Of a stretch of 22,099 nucleotides of DNA, positions 15,514 to 22,099 are shown one piece after another. A program made the position numbers and the translations under genes. Each line of letters starts with the position of its first letter. Positions within the stretch are counted from its first letter, which is position 1. The stretch is from an uncultured Desulfovibrio sp. (GTDB taxonomy: Bacteria; Desulfobacterota; Desulfovibrionia; Desulfovibrionales; Desulfovibrionaceae): positions 1-22,099 of the forward strand of contig USBZ01000029.1 in assembly GCA_900553065.1 (NCBI GenBank). The letters run 5' to 3'. The notes below the pieces were generated by a model. It made no database searches, was not told the origin of the DNA, and saw only the letters and a list, made by a program, of their open reading frames with translations.

Positions 15514-15585
15514 CAAGACGAATGCGGAGCCGAAGCTCCCGGCACATCTGCATCCGGAAAAAGCCTCAGGGCAGGACCTTATATC

Positions 15586-16560
15586 ATGAATCGCGGATAT
15601 ATTTTCATTTTTCTTGCCACCATCTTCTTCAGCTCCATGGAAGTGGCTCTGAAGACCGTGGCCGATGCCTTCCATCCCATGCAGCTCACCTGCACACGCT
15701 TTCTCATCGGCGGCCTGCTGCTGATCCCCTTTGCCCTGCGCGGTCTGCGTCAGCACGGCGCAACCGTCACGCTGCGCGACTGGAAAGGCTTTGCAGGTCT
15801 CGGCTTCGTTGGCCTCGTGGTCAGCATGATGCTCTATCAGGTCTCCATACTCTACGCGCCCGCCTCCGTGGTCAGCGTGCTCTTCAGCTGCAATCCGGTT
15901 CTCGTGCTGGCCTTCGCCTTCCTCATCCTGCACGCCGACATCCGCCCCCAGCACATCGCCGCGCTGGTGCTGGAAGTCGCGGCCGCCGTCATCATCATCG
16001 ATCCTCTGCACACCAGCCTTGATCCGCTGGGCATTCTGCTGGTGCTGCTCTCCGCCGCCACCTTCGCCCTGTATGCCGTTCTCGGGAAAAAGCAGTGCGC
16101 GCAGTATTCCGGCGTCGCCGTCACCTGCTTCAGCTGTCTGGCGGCCAGCGCGGAAATGATCGTGCTCATGCTCCTCAGCCATGTTGGATTCATTGCCGAC
16201 GCCCTCACGGCAGCCGGCGCCCCCATGTTCGCCAACATGCCGTTCTTCTCCGGCTACACGTCCGAGAACATCCTGAACGTGCTCTACATCTGCGTGTTCG
16301 TCACCGCAGGCGGCTACGCCTGCTACTTCATGGGGATGGAAGCCACTTCCGCCATGCAGGGTTCTCTCGTTTTCTTCTTCAAGCCCGTGCTGGCTCCCAT
16401 TCTGGCCATGCTCGTGCTTGGAGAAAACATTCCGTGGAATATGTGGCTCGGCATAGCGCTCATGCTTGTCGCCTCCGTTGTTTCCATGATTCCCACATGG
16501 GAAGCTCTCATCGCCGCGCGGCCCTTCGTTGCCCTCAACCTCCTGCACCGACGCCACTAG
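15586..16560 (+). CDS. DMT-superfamily transporter, EamA family
   Basis: This is an inner-membrane transporter of 324 residues with about ten transmembrane helices arranged as two EamA repeats (about 5-140 and 150-300). The first repeat opens with FIFLATIFFSSMEVALKT and has the conserved TRFLIGGLLLIPF. The second ends with FFKPVLAPILAMLVLGE, the characteristic proline-rich helix of the family, followed by a last hydrophobic helix. Members mostly export amino acids, nucleotide precursors or other metabolites; the substrate is not predictable here. The ATG at 15586 has agga (15573-15576) nine bases upstream. It is divergent from the LysR gene, which likely regulates it. A terminator follows within 35 bases, so it is transcribed alone. 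Confidence 0.92.
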   Translation: MNRGYIFIFLATIFFSSMEVALKTVADAFHPMQLTCTRFLIGGLLLIPFALRGLRQHGATVTLRDWKGFAGLGFVGLVVSMMLYQVSILYAPASVVSVLFSCNPVLVLAFAFLILHADIRPQHIAALVLEVAAAVIIIDPLHTSLDPLGILLVLLSAATFALYAVLGKKQCAQYSGVAVTCFSCLAASAEMIVLMLLSHVGFIADALTAAGAPMFANMPFFSGYTSENILNVLYICVFVTAGGYACYFMGMEATSAMQGSLVFFFKPVLAPILAMLVLGENIPWNMWLGIALMLVASVVSMIPTWEALIAARPFVALNLLHRRH

Positions 16561-16592
16561 GCCGAATGCGGTGTCCGGTCCGTCCGGAAAAA

Positions 16593-16630
16593 AGGCCCGT
16601 TTTTCCACTCCCCTGCGGAAAAACGGGCCT
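16593..16630. terminator. bidirectional terminator between eamA and the porin gene
   Basis: Arms aggcccgtttttcc (16593-16606) and ggaaaaacgggcct (16617-16630) make a perfect 14-bp stem with a 10-base loop. On the - strand it is followed by a T-run (16592-16587), so it is best suited to end the porin message, about 130 bases past its stop. It also lies 33 bases after the eamA stop and may act for that gene too. Confidence 0.85.
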
Positions 16631-16760
16631 GATCGTTTAAAGCTGCCGGAGCACGAACCGAAACGGCTTCCTTCCAGTACCGCATGATCATGCCGCCGAC
16701 AGCCATCCGAACCGGCAGTTCCGGCGCTCTTCCCCTCTGAAGATCGCCGGAAAACGCCGA

Positions 16761-18068
16761 CTAGAAGCTGTACTGGAAAAGCAGCGCCGTCCGCCAGTCG
16801 TTCTCAAACCTGCCGGAGCGGCCGTGCGCGGCCGACGTATCGAAGTCTTCAATAATATAGGCAAGCTCCAGAGCCGCCGTCAGATTCTTATAGACTTCAT
16901 ACGTGGAAAGCAGATCGAATTCCACGGCGGCATCCTCGCTGGTGAGATAGTCGTATCCCTCGCCGTAGCTCCCGTTCTTCTTATCGTTGGTACCGGCAAT
17001 ATAGGTCACGGAAAAGTCATGAGACAGACCGTCTATGAAAGACATGCCGTTCACCTGGGCGCTGATACCCCAGGTACCGCCGAAGCTGCAGCGATGACCG
17101 CCAACAAGCCCCCATGCAGCATCAAAGTAGGTGCTCGTGCCGTCAAAGTCGCCGTAAATGATCGGAATCTGACCGGAGTTCACGGGACGACCGGACTTGT
17201 CGCCGGAAGCATACCAGGCCAGCAGCGAAGGCTCGCCGAAGCTCATGGCATACGAAGCACGGCCTGCGGCATACCAGCCTTCCTGATCCATGGAGTCGGA
17301 ATAGGCAGCGCGTCCCCAGGCGCCGTCCAGTGCAAGCGTGACGGGATCAAAGGGCTTCCATTCCATGCCCGCACCGGCAACCACGATGTCGGCCCGGCCG
17401 CTGCCGCTGATATTTCCCTGATCGGTCATAATGGAAGGCTGAAAACGCCCTCCCCCGGCACCCTCACCGTCTCCCTTCGCGCCGTAAATCACCCACGGCG
17501 ACACCGAAAAGCTGTCGAAGGAAACGCTGCCCACAAGGCCGAACAAGTCATATTTCGGAGCGCTGACATCCGACACTTCCTCCCGGTTGACTCCCCGGGC
17601 CATACGAGTCCAGAACGCCGTCAGGTCGCAGCCTTCTCCAAGAGGAACCGCCACCACAACGCCGTCCGCCACCAGATCGGCTATCATGGGCGAGTTGCCC
17701 GTATAGGCAGGCAGATCAAAGGCATGGCGTCCCATGCGTATCTTCACGTCCGTGCCGGGCATCGTCCAGTCCACATACGCCTGGCGCATGCTCACCGGGC
17801 CGTTCGGCCCTGAATAGTCCCCCTCTCCCCAATGATAGTCGCCGACCTGAAGCTGAAAGTATCCGGCCAGATCCTCGCTGGCGCTGAACGTCATGCCGAG
17901 ACGCAGTCGCTGCACCGAGTAGTCGGTATTCCGGCCGCGAAAGCCTTCGGAACCGGTCTGAAACTGAAAGAGATATTCGCCGTCCATCTTGACGTCGACG
18001 GCAGAGGCGGGGCCGAAGGCGGACGCAACAAAGGCGGCCGCCAGAAGGAGAGTCACAAGCTTTTTCAT
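16761..18068 (-). CDS. outer membrane porin, Desulfovibrio homotrimeric-porin type
   Basis: This outer-membrane beta-barrel channel has 435 residues. A signal peptide (1-23, cleaved after ASA) precedes VDVKMDGEYLFQFQTG. Alternating-strand segments rich in aromatic residues and glycine follow throughout, and the last residue is phenylalanine (LLFQYSF), the BAM beta-signal. A conserved MRQAYVDWTMPGTDVKIRMGR segment at about 93-113 is typical of the porins abundant in Desulfovibrio outer membranes. It probably forms a general diffusion channel; selectivity cannot be read from sequence. The ATG at 18068 is preceded by ggaaggaag with a good spacing. It is divergent from the DUF4405 gene, with a long leader of about 130 bases if the promoter proposed below is right. 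A Fur-like site overlapping that promoter suggests iron-responsive control (inference). Confidence 0.9.
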   Translation of the reverse strand: MKKLVTLLLAAAFVASAFGPASAVDVKMDGEYLFQFQTGSEGFRGRNTDYSVQRLRLGMTFSASEDLAGYFQLQVGDYHWGEGDYSGPNGPVSMRQAYVDWTMPGTDVKIRMGRHAFDLPAYTGNSPMIADLVADGVVVAVPLGEGCDLTAFWTRMARGVNREEVSDVSAPKYDLFGLVGSVSFDSFSVSPWVIYGAKGDGEGAGGGRFQPSIMTDQGNISGSGRADIVVAGAGMEWKPFDPVTLALDGAWGRAAYSDSMDQEGWYAAGRASYAMSFGEPSLLAWYASGDKSGRPVNSGQIPIIYGDFDGTSTYFDAAWGLVGGHRCSFGGTWGISAQVNGMSFIDGLSHDFSVTYIAGTNDKKNGSYGEGYDYLTSEDAAVEFDLLSTYEVYKNLTAALELAYIIEDFDTSAAHGRSGRFENDWRTALLFQYSF

Positions 18069-18207
18069 ACGCTTCCTTCCCTATGATTATGCCGCAAAGG
18101 CGGCTGAAAAACGCCGCCGCGCAGAAACGTTCTCCGGCTCCCCTGCCTTTGCTCCCGTTCACTCCTGCTGCGCGGTGTACAAAACGCAAAACAGAACCTT
18201 GCGCAAA

Positions 18208-18236
18208 ATCATACCTCTGTCAAGTTAAATGAAAAA
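18208..18236 (-). promoter_or_regulatory. putative porin promoter
   Basis: On the - strand, tttttc (18236-18231) and tatgat (18213-18208) are spaced by 17 bases. The -10 is good and the -35 weak. A ttgaca hexamer also lies inside the spacer (about 18217-18222) but has no -10 at the proper distance. The -35 falls inside the Fur-like palindrome, as expected for a repressed promoter. Confidence 0.4.
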
Positions 18237-18244
18237 GATTTTCA
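18230..18244. promoter_or_regulatory. Fur-box-like palindrome
   Basis: The sequence tgaaaaagattttca has perfect 6-bp arms (tgaaaa/ttttca) around a 3-base centre. From memory, the Fur consensus proposed for Desulfovibrio resembles TGAAAATNATTTTCA, and this site would differ at one position. The flank aatttcatt extends the half-site pattern. It overlaps the proposed porin -35 and lies about 210 bases before the DUF4405 gene, so either or both could be iron-controlled. Confidence 0.5.
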
Positions 18245-18451
18245 ATTTCATTAAATAGTTACAGCTCCCGGCTTTCTCTTCTCCGTCCTCAAACATGTTC
18301 CGGTCATTTTTTCTGAAAGCTCGTAACCTGCCTCATTTACTGTCTTCCTGCTCTCCCGCCCTCAGCATGCAACAACTCTGCAAGGCTTTGTAACTTGTCA
18401 GCTCCCATCTCCTCTGATAGCAAGGCCTCACATTTTCCACCAGGAGCCCTC

Positions 18452-19129
18452 ATGATCCGCAAATTCGTTTCTCTCAGCATGTTCTTCTCCTTTGCTCTGC
18501 TGCTGCTCAGCTCCCTTGTGCTTTACGTCGAACCGGAAAGCCGCATCGCCTCCTGGGCAGACTGGAGCTTTCTTCTGCTCGACAAGGACCAGTGGAGCGC
18601 CGTGCACATCACCGGAGGCATGCTCTTTCTGTTTTTCTCTTTCTGGCACATGGGACTGAACATCCGTCCTCTCCGCTTCTATCTCACCGCAGCGGCCGCC
18701 CGCATCGCTCTTGCCGTTTCGCTGGCGATCTGCGTTCTGATCTATGCCACCACCATTGCCGAAGTACAGCCTGCTCAGTTCATCATTGACTTCGGCCAGA
18801 GCATCAAGACCGCGCAGGAGGAAAAGTACGGTACGCCTCCCTACAGCCGCGCCGAAAACAGCACGCTCACCGAATTCTGCTCCTTCATGAGACTCAATGC
18901 CGTCTCCGTTGAAACGGGCCTGACGGAAGCCGGACTTTCCGGAGTGGAATCCGGCCGCACTCTGGCCGAAATTGCCGCCGACAATGGACTCTCCGCAGCC
19001 GAGCTCTACCGCCGCATTCTGAACATCCCCGGCATTGAAATCTCCGCCGCCGTTGAAAGCGCGGGATCCGTCAAGGGCGGCCGCGGCCGCCGGCTCCTTG
19101 AACAGCAGGCGGCGGAAAGCGCCGACTGA
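18452..19129 (+). CDS. DUF4405 domain-containing membrane protein
   Basis: This is a 225-residue inner-membrane protein. Three hydrophobic helices lie at about 5-26, 52-71 and 80-102. The motif RIASWADWSFLLLDKDQW and the following HITGGMLFLFFSFWHMGLN are characteristic of the DUF4405 family, whose helices resemble the membrane part of b-type cytochromes. H52 and H66 lie 14 residues apart in the second helix, a spacing used for haem ligands. A soluble helical C-terminal part (about 115-225) begins with KYGTPPYSRAEN, close to the usual PPYGHAE motif, and continues with LAEIAADNGLSAAELYRRI. The ATG at 18452 has aggag five bases before it, so upstream in-frame TTG starts are rejected. The gene is followed by a terminator and is transcribed alone. 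A role in electron transfer or metal handling is possible but unproven. Confidence 0.85.
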   Translation: MIRKFVSLSMFFSFALLLLSSLVLYVEPESRIASWADWSFLLLDKDQWSAVHITGGMLFLFFSFWHMGLNIRPLRFYLTAAAARIALAVSLAICVLIYATTIAEVQPAQFIIDFGQSIKTAQEEKYGTPPYSRAENSTLTEFCSFMRLNAVSVETGLTEAGLSGVESGRTLAEIAADNGLSAAELYRRILNIPGIEISAAVESAGSVKGGRGRRLLEQQAAESAD

Positions 19130-19182
19130 CGCTCGCTCCCTTTCCCTCTTTTTCCGTTTTCCTCTTCCCTTCCGCTTATTCC

Positions 19183-19208
19183 GGCCGGATGTCTTCGGGC
19201 ATCCGGCC
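19183..19208 (+). terminator. Rho-independent terminator after the DUF4405 gene
   Basis: Arms ggccggatg (19183-19191) and catccggcc (19200-19208) pair perfectly, and inner pairs close a c-ttcg-g tetraloop, which is exceptionally stable. The following ctatttcgttcttt is U-rich. It ends the DUF4405 unit 54 bases after its stop and insulates ppdK. Confidence 0.85.
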
Positions 19209-19308
19209 CTATTTCGTTCTTTCGCAGGTTGCCGCACAGCTCTGCCCATTCATGTCCTCCGAGAAGTCCTGCTTCTGCCGGGAAAGCTTTCAAAAACGCC
19301 GTCCCGTA

Positions 19309-19337
19309 TTGACCGGAAGACACGAGTTTCGTATTCT
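19309..19337 (+). promoter_or_regulatory. ppdK: sigma-70-type promoter of ppdK
   Basis: The -35 element ttgacc (19309-19314) and -10 element tattct (19332-19337) are separated by exactly 17 bases. Transcription would begin near 19344, giving a leader of roughly 38 bases before the ppdK ATG. This is the best-looking promoter in the window. Confidence 0.7.
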
Positions 19338-19381
19338 GAAGCAAAGAACTGTCACCCTCAAGCGATAAGGAGAGCGTGCAT

Positions 19382-22027
19382 ATGCGGTACGTGTATCTGT
19401 TCCACGAAGGGAATGCGCAGATGAAGAGCCTTTTAGGCGGTAAGGGCGCCAATCTGGCGGAAATGACCAGACTCGGCCTGCCCGTTCCCTACGGCCTGAC
19501 CATTTCCACCGACGCCTGCCGTGACTACTACGCGCACGGCGGAAAACTCCCCGAGGGGCTGACCGACGAGGTAGCGGCCGCCCTTGCCGAAGTGGAAAAG
19601 AAGGTCGGCAAGCGCTTTGGTGACGAACATGATCCGCTGCTGCTTTCGGTACGTTCCGGCGCCGTGTTCTCCATGCCCGGCATGATGGACACCATCCTCA
19701 ACCTCGGTCTGAACAAGACCACGTTCCCGGCCCTTGCCAGGCTGACGAACAATCTCTGGTTCGCCTGCGACACCTATCGCCGCTTTATCCAGATGTTCTC
19801 CGACGTGGTCATGGAAGTTCCCAAGGAAAAGTTTGAGCATCTTCTGCAGGAGCAGAAGACGGTGCAGGGCGTGACGCTTGATCAGGAGCTCAGCGTGGAA
19901 TCGCTGGAAACGGTCATTGAACGCTACAAGGAACTGTATCGTCAGGAAGTGGGCCGGGAATTTCCGGAAGACGTGCATGAACAGCTTCTGCTCGCCATTG
20001 AGGCTGTGTTCCGCTCCTGGAACAACCATCGCGCCATCGTCTACCGCACCATCAACAAGATCGACCACAACCTCGGCACCGCGGTCAACATCCAGTCGAT
20101 GGTGTTCGGCAACATGGGCGACTCCTCCGGCAGCGGCGTCGCCTTCACGCGCAATCCCTCCACCGGCGAAAGAAAGCTGTACGGCGAATATCTCGTCAAC
20201 GCGCAGGGCGAGGACGTGGTGGCAGGCGTGCGTACGCCAAAGCCCATCGCCAGACTGGCCGACGAAATGCCCGATATCTATACGCAGTTCAGCAACATTG
20301 CGGAAACGCTGGAAAAGCACTACCGCGACATGCAGGACATCGAGCTGACCATCGAACGGGGCAAGCTCTTCATTCTTCAGACCCGCAACGGCAAGCGCAC
20401 CGCACAGGCCGCGCTGAAGATTGCCTGCGACATGGTGGAAGAAGGACTCATCGACAGAAAGGAAGCCATTCTGCGCATTGATCCTGAACATCTGGCCAAC
20501 GTGCTGCACCGGCAGATCGACTCTTCCGCCAATCCGCATGTGCTGGCCACGGGCCTTGCCGCCTCTCCGGGCGCGGCCTTCGGCTCCGTGGTCTTCGACG
20601 CCACCGAAGCCGAACACATGGGCCGCATGGGGGCGCGCGTCATTCTGGTGCGCGTGGAAACCACGCCCGACGACATTCACGGCATCGTGCAGGCTCAGGG
20701 CATTCTCACGAGCCGCGGCGGCATGACCAGCCATGCGGCCGTGGTCACGCGCGGCATGGGCAAGCCCTGCGTATGCGGCTGCGAAGCCGTGACGGTCGAC
20801 TACGCCAGGCAGGAATTCACCGTGGGCGACACCGTGGTGAAGAAGGGAGATCTCATATCCATCGACGGTACCACGGGCCGCGTGATTCTCGGAGCCGTGC
20901 CCCTCAAGGATCCGGAACTCTCGCCCGAATATCAGACCATTCTGGGCTGGGCCGACGAAGTGCGCGACCTTCAGGTACGCGCCAACGCCGATACGCCGGA
21001 AGATGCGGAAAAGTCCCGCCGCTTCGGAGCGGAAGGCATCGGCCTTACCCGTACGGAACACATGTTCATGGCGCAGGAACGACTGCCCTATGTGCAGAAG
21101 ATGATTCTTGCCGAAACTACGGAAGAGCGGTCCGCCGCCCTTCTGCCTCTGCAGATCATGCAGGAAAACGACTTCTACGGCATACTCAGGGCCATGAACG
21201 GCCTGCCCGTATGCATACGCCTGCTCGATCCGCCGCTGCATGAGTTCCTGCCCAGTCTGGACAGGCTGCTTGTGGAAACTACGGAACTGCGCGTCCGCGG
21301 CGACAATCCCGAGCTGCTCGAAGAAAAGCAGAAGCTGCTCGAGCAGGTGCAGAAGCTGCATGAAGTCAATCCCATGCTGGGGCATCGCGGCTGCCGCCTC
21401 GGCATCACCTATCCCGAAGTCTATGAAATGCAGATGTACGCCATCTTCAACGCCGCCTCCCGGCTGGCGCGCGACGGCTACACGCCTCTGCCGGAAATCG
21501 AGATTCCGCTCACCATCAGCCTTGCGGAAATGGCCCTGCTCAAGGAGCGCTGCGACCGCATAGCCAAGGAATGCATGGAGCTGCACAAGGTGGAATTCCC
21601 GTACCTGTGCGGCAGCATGATCGAGCTGCCCCGCGCCGCCCTGCTGGCCGGAGAAATCGCGGAAGCCGCGGAGTTTTTCAGCTTCGGAACCAACGACCTT
21701 ACCCAGACCTGCTTCGGCTTCAGCCGCGACGATGCCGAAGGCAAGTTCCTGCCCGTGTACATCAACCAGCACATTCTCAAGGACAATCCCTTTGCCGTTC
21801 TTGACCGCAAGGGCGTGGGCAGGCTCATGGAAATCGCCATCGCGGAAGGACGCCGGACACGGCCCGGGCTCATGATCGGCATCTGCGGCGAACACGGCGG
21901 CGATCCCAGCTCCGTGGAGTTCTGCCACGAAGCGGGCCTCGACCTCGTAAGCTGTTCGCCCTACCGTATCCCCATTGCAAGACTTGCCGCGGCCCAGGCC
22001 GCCCTGAAGTATCCGAGAACAACGTAG
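19382..22027 (+). CDS. ppdK: pyruvate, phosphate dikinase
   Basis: This cytoplasmic enzyme interconverts pyruvate, ATP and phosphate with PEP, AMP and pyrophosphate. In anaerobes it serves gluconeogenesis or PPi-linked glycolysis. The 881-residue protein has the full domain order. The N-terminal ATP-grasp domain (opening YVYLFHEGNAQMKSLLGGKGANLAEM, with LSVRSGAVFSMPGMMDT) is followed by the swivelling phosphohistidine domain with LTSRGGMTSHAAVV and catalytic H451. The C-terminal PEP/pyruvate TIM barrel ends with the active-site cysteine C835 in GICGEHGGDPSS. A threonine two residues before H451 is the residue regulated by phosphorylation in plants and some bacteria; no regulator gene is visible here. 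The ATG at 19382 is nine bases after aggag (19368-19372) and gives the family-typical N-terminus. An in-frame GTG at 19376 is only three bases from it and is rejected. The length is normal. Confidence 0.97.
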   Translation: MRYVYLFHEGNAQMKSLLGGKGANLAEMTRLGLPVPYGLTISTDACRDYYAHGGKLPEGLTDEVAAALAEVEKKVGKRFGDEHDPLLLSVRSGAVFSMPGMMDTILNLGLNKTTFPALARLTNNLWFACDTYRRFIQMFSDVVMEVPKEKFEHLLQEQKTVQGVTLDQELSVESLETVIERYKELYRQEVGREFPEDVHEQLLLAIEAVFRSWNNHRAIVYRTINKIDHNLGTAVNIQSMVFGNMGDSSGSGVAFTRNPSTGERKLYGEYLVNAQGEDVVAGVRTPKPIARLADEMPDIYTQFSNIAETLEKHYRDMQDIELTIERGKLFILQTRNGKRTAQAALKIACDMVEEGLIDRKEAILRIDPEHLANVLHRQIDSSANPHVLATGLAASPGAAFGSVVFDATEAEHMGRMGARVILVRVETTPDDIHGIVQAQGILTSRGGMTSHAAVVTRGMGKPCVCGCEAVTVDYARQEFTVGDTVVKKGDLISIDGTTGRVILGAVPLKDPELSPEYQTILGWADEVRDLQVRANADTPEDAEKSRRFGAEGIGLTRTEHMFMAQERLPYVQKMILAETTEERSAALLPLQIMQENDFYGILRAMNGLPVCIRLLDPPLHEFLPSLDRLLVETTELRVRGDNPELLEEKQKLLEQVQKLHEVNPMLGHRGCRLGITYPEVYEMQMYAIFNAASRLARDGYTPLPEIEIPLTISLAEMALLKERCDRIAKECMELHKVEFPYLCGSMIELPRAALLAGEIAEAAEFFSFGTNDLTQTCFGFSRDDAEGKFLPVYINQHILKDNPFAVLDRKGVGRLMEIAIAEGRRTRPGLMIGICGEHGGDPSSVEFCHEAGLDLVSCSPYRIPIARLAAAQAALKYPRTT

Positions 22028-22099
22028 CCAACAGGGCCTGACGGCCTTCAGACATCACTGCCACAAGGGGCCGCGTGGGTGAAGAAGAGGAACACCTGC

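Larger units (their letters stand above)
18069..18451. other. divergent regulatory region between porin and DUF4405 genes
   Basis: There is no gene in these 383 bases. From the porin side it holds a hairpin in the leader (ggcggc 18099-18104 / gccgcc 18113-18118) and an overlapping ccgc/gcgg alternative. A putative porin promoter at 18208-18236 and a Fur-like palindrome at 18230-18244 come next. The right-hand part (18256-18440) is pyrimidine-rich on + and shows no clear element other than the DUF4405 ribosome-binding site aggag at 18442-18446. Confidence 0.5.

Noticed and set aside
15454..16608. 384-codon open frame on - opposite the EamA gene
   Set aside because: The translation is extremely rich in H, E, G and D, as expected from reversing codons for hydrophobic residues. 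The + strand frame is a clear ten-helix transporter.
19433..21928. 831-codon open frame on - antisense to ppdK
   Set aside because: Same effect: the PPDK frame has all catalytic motifs, and the antisense translation resembles no protein family.
22028..22099. Possible terminator or next gene after ppdK
   Set aside because: Only a weak agggcc/ggcctt pairing without a U-run is visible before the window ends, too little to call.
1..22099. CRISPR arrays, tRNA or rRNA genes, insertion sequences, prophage or defence genes
   Set aside because: I read for direct repeats with regular spacing, cloverleaf-like segments, transposase or integrase motifs and toxin-antitoxin pairs and found none. All large frames are explained by housekeeping or envelope genes.

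Overview
The window reads as an ordinary chromosomal segment of a Gram-negative, sulfate-reducer-type bacterium. The best guess is a member of the Desulfovibrionaceae, possibly a gut-associated relative. The basis is moderate to high GC content, an outer-membrane porin of the kind common in Desulfovibrio, a lysS-lolC-lolD-bamA gene order I recall from that group, a DUF4405 membrane protein with the characteristic C-terminal domain, and pyruvate phosphate dikinase. The genus assignment is inference; no rRNA or tRNA lies in the window. I see no prophage, insertion sequence, CRISPR array or defence island.

Layout, left to right. Positions 1-290 hold a 30-codon gene for a one-helix membrane peptide with an excellent Shine-Dalgarno sequence, an inverted repeat upstream and a strong terminator downstream. 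About 700 bases without a convincing gene follow. Then comes sbcD-sbcC (+ strand, overlapping genes), encoding the Mre11/Rad50-type nuclease, closed by a terminator. A HAD phosphatase (gph-like) sits on the - strand at 6053-6727. Next, also on the - strand and transcribed right to left, is an envelope cluster: lysS, then lolC, lolD and bamA, the last three overlapping or tightly packed and closed by a terminator at 6917-6936. From 13670 a secreted NAGPA/DUF2233-type protein (+) converges on and overlaps a LysR regulator (-). The regulator is divergent from an EamA-family transporter (+), with a good promoter and operator-like repeats between them. A porin gene (-) and a DUF4405 membrane protein gene (+) diverge from a 383-base region that contains a Fur-box-like palindrome. 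The window closes with ppdK (+) behind a clear sigma-70-type promoter.

Functional themes are DNA end processing (SbcCD), outer-membrane biogenesis (LolCD sends lipoproteins outward, BamA inserts barrels such as the porin), solute export or import (EamA, porin), translation (LysS) and central carbon metabolism (PPDK). No new multi-gene system is evident. The items most worth a second look are the 30-residue membrane peptide, the Fur-like site over a putative porin promoter, the LysR/EamA control region, the possible haem ligands in the DUF4405 protein and the extra N-terminal domain of BamA.
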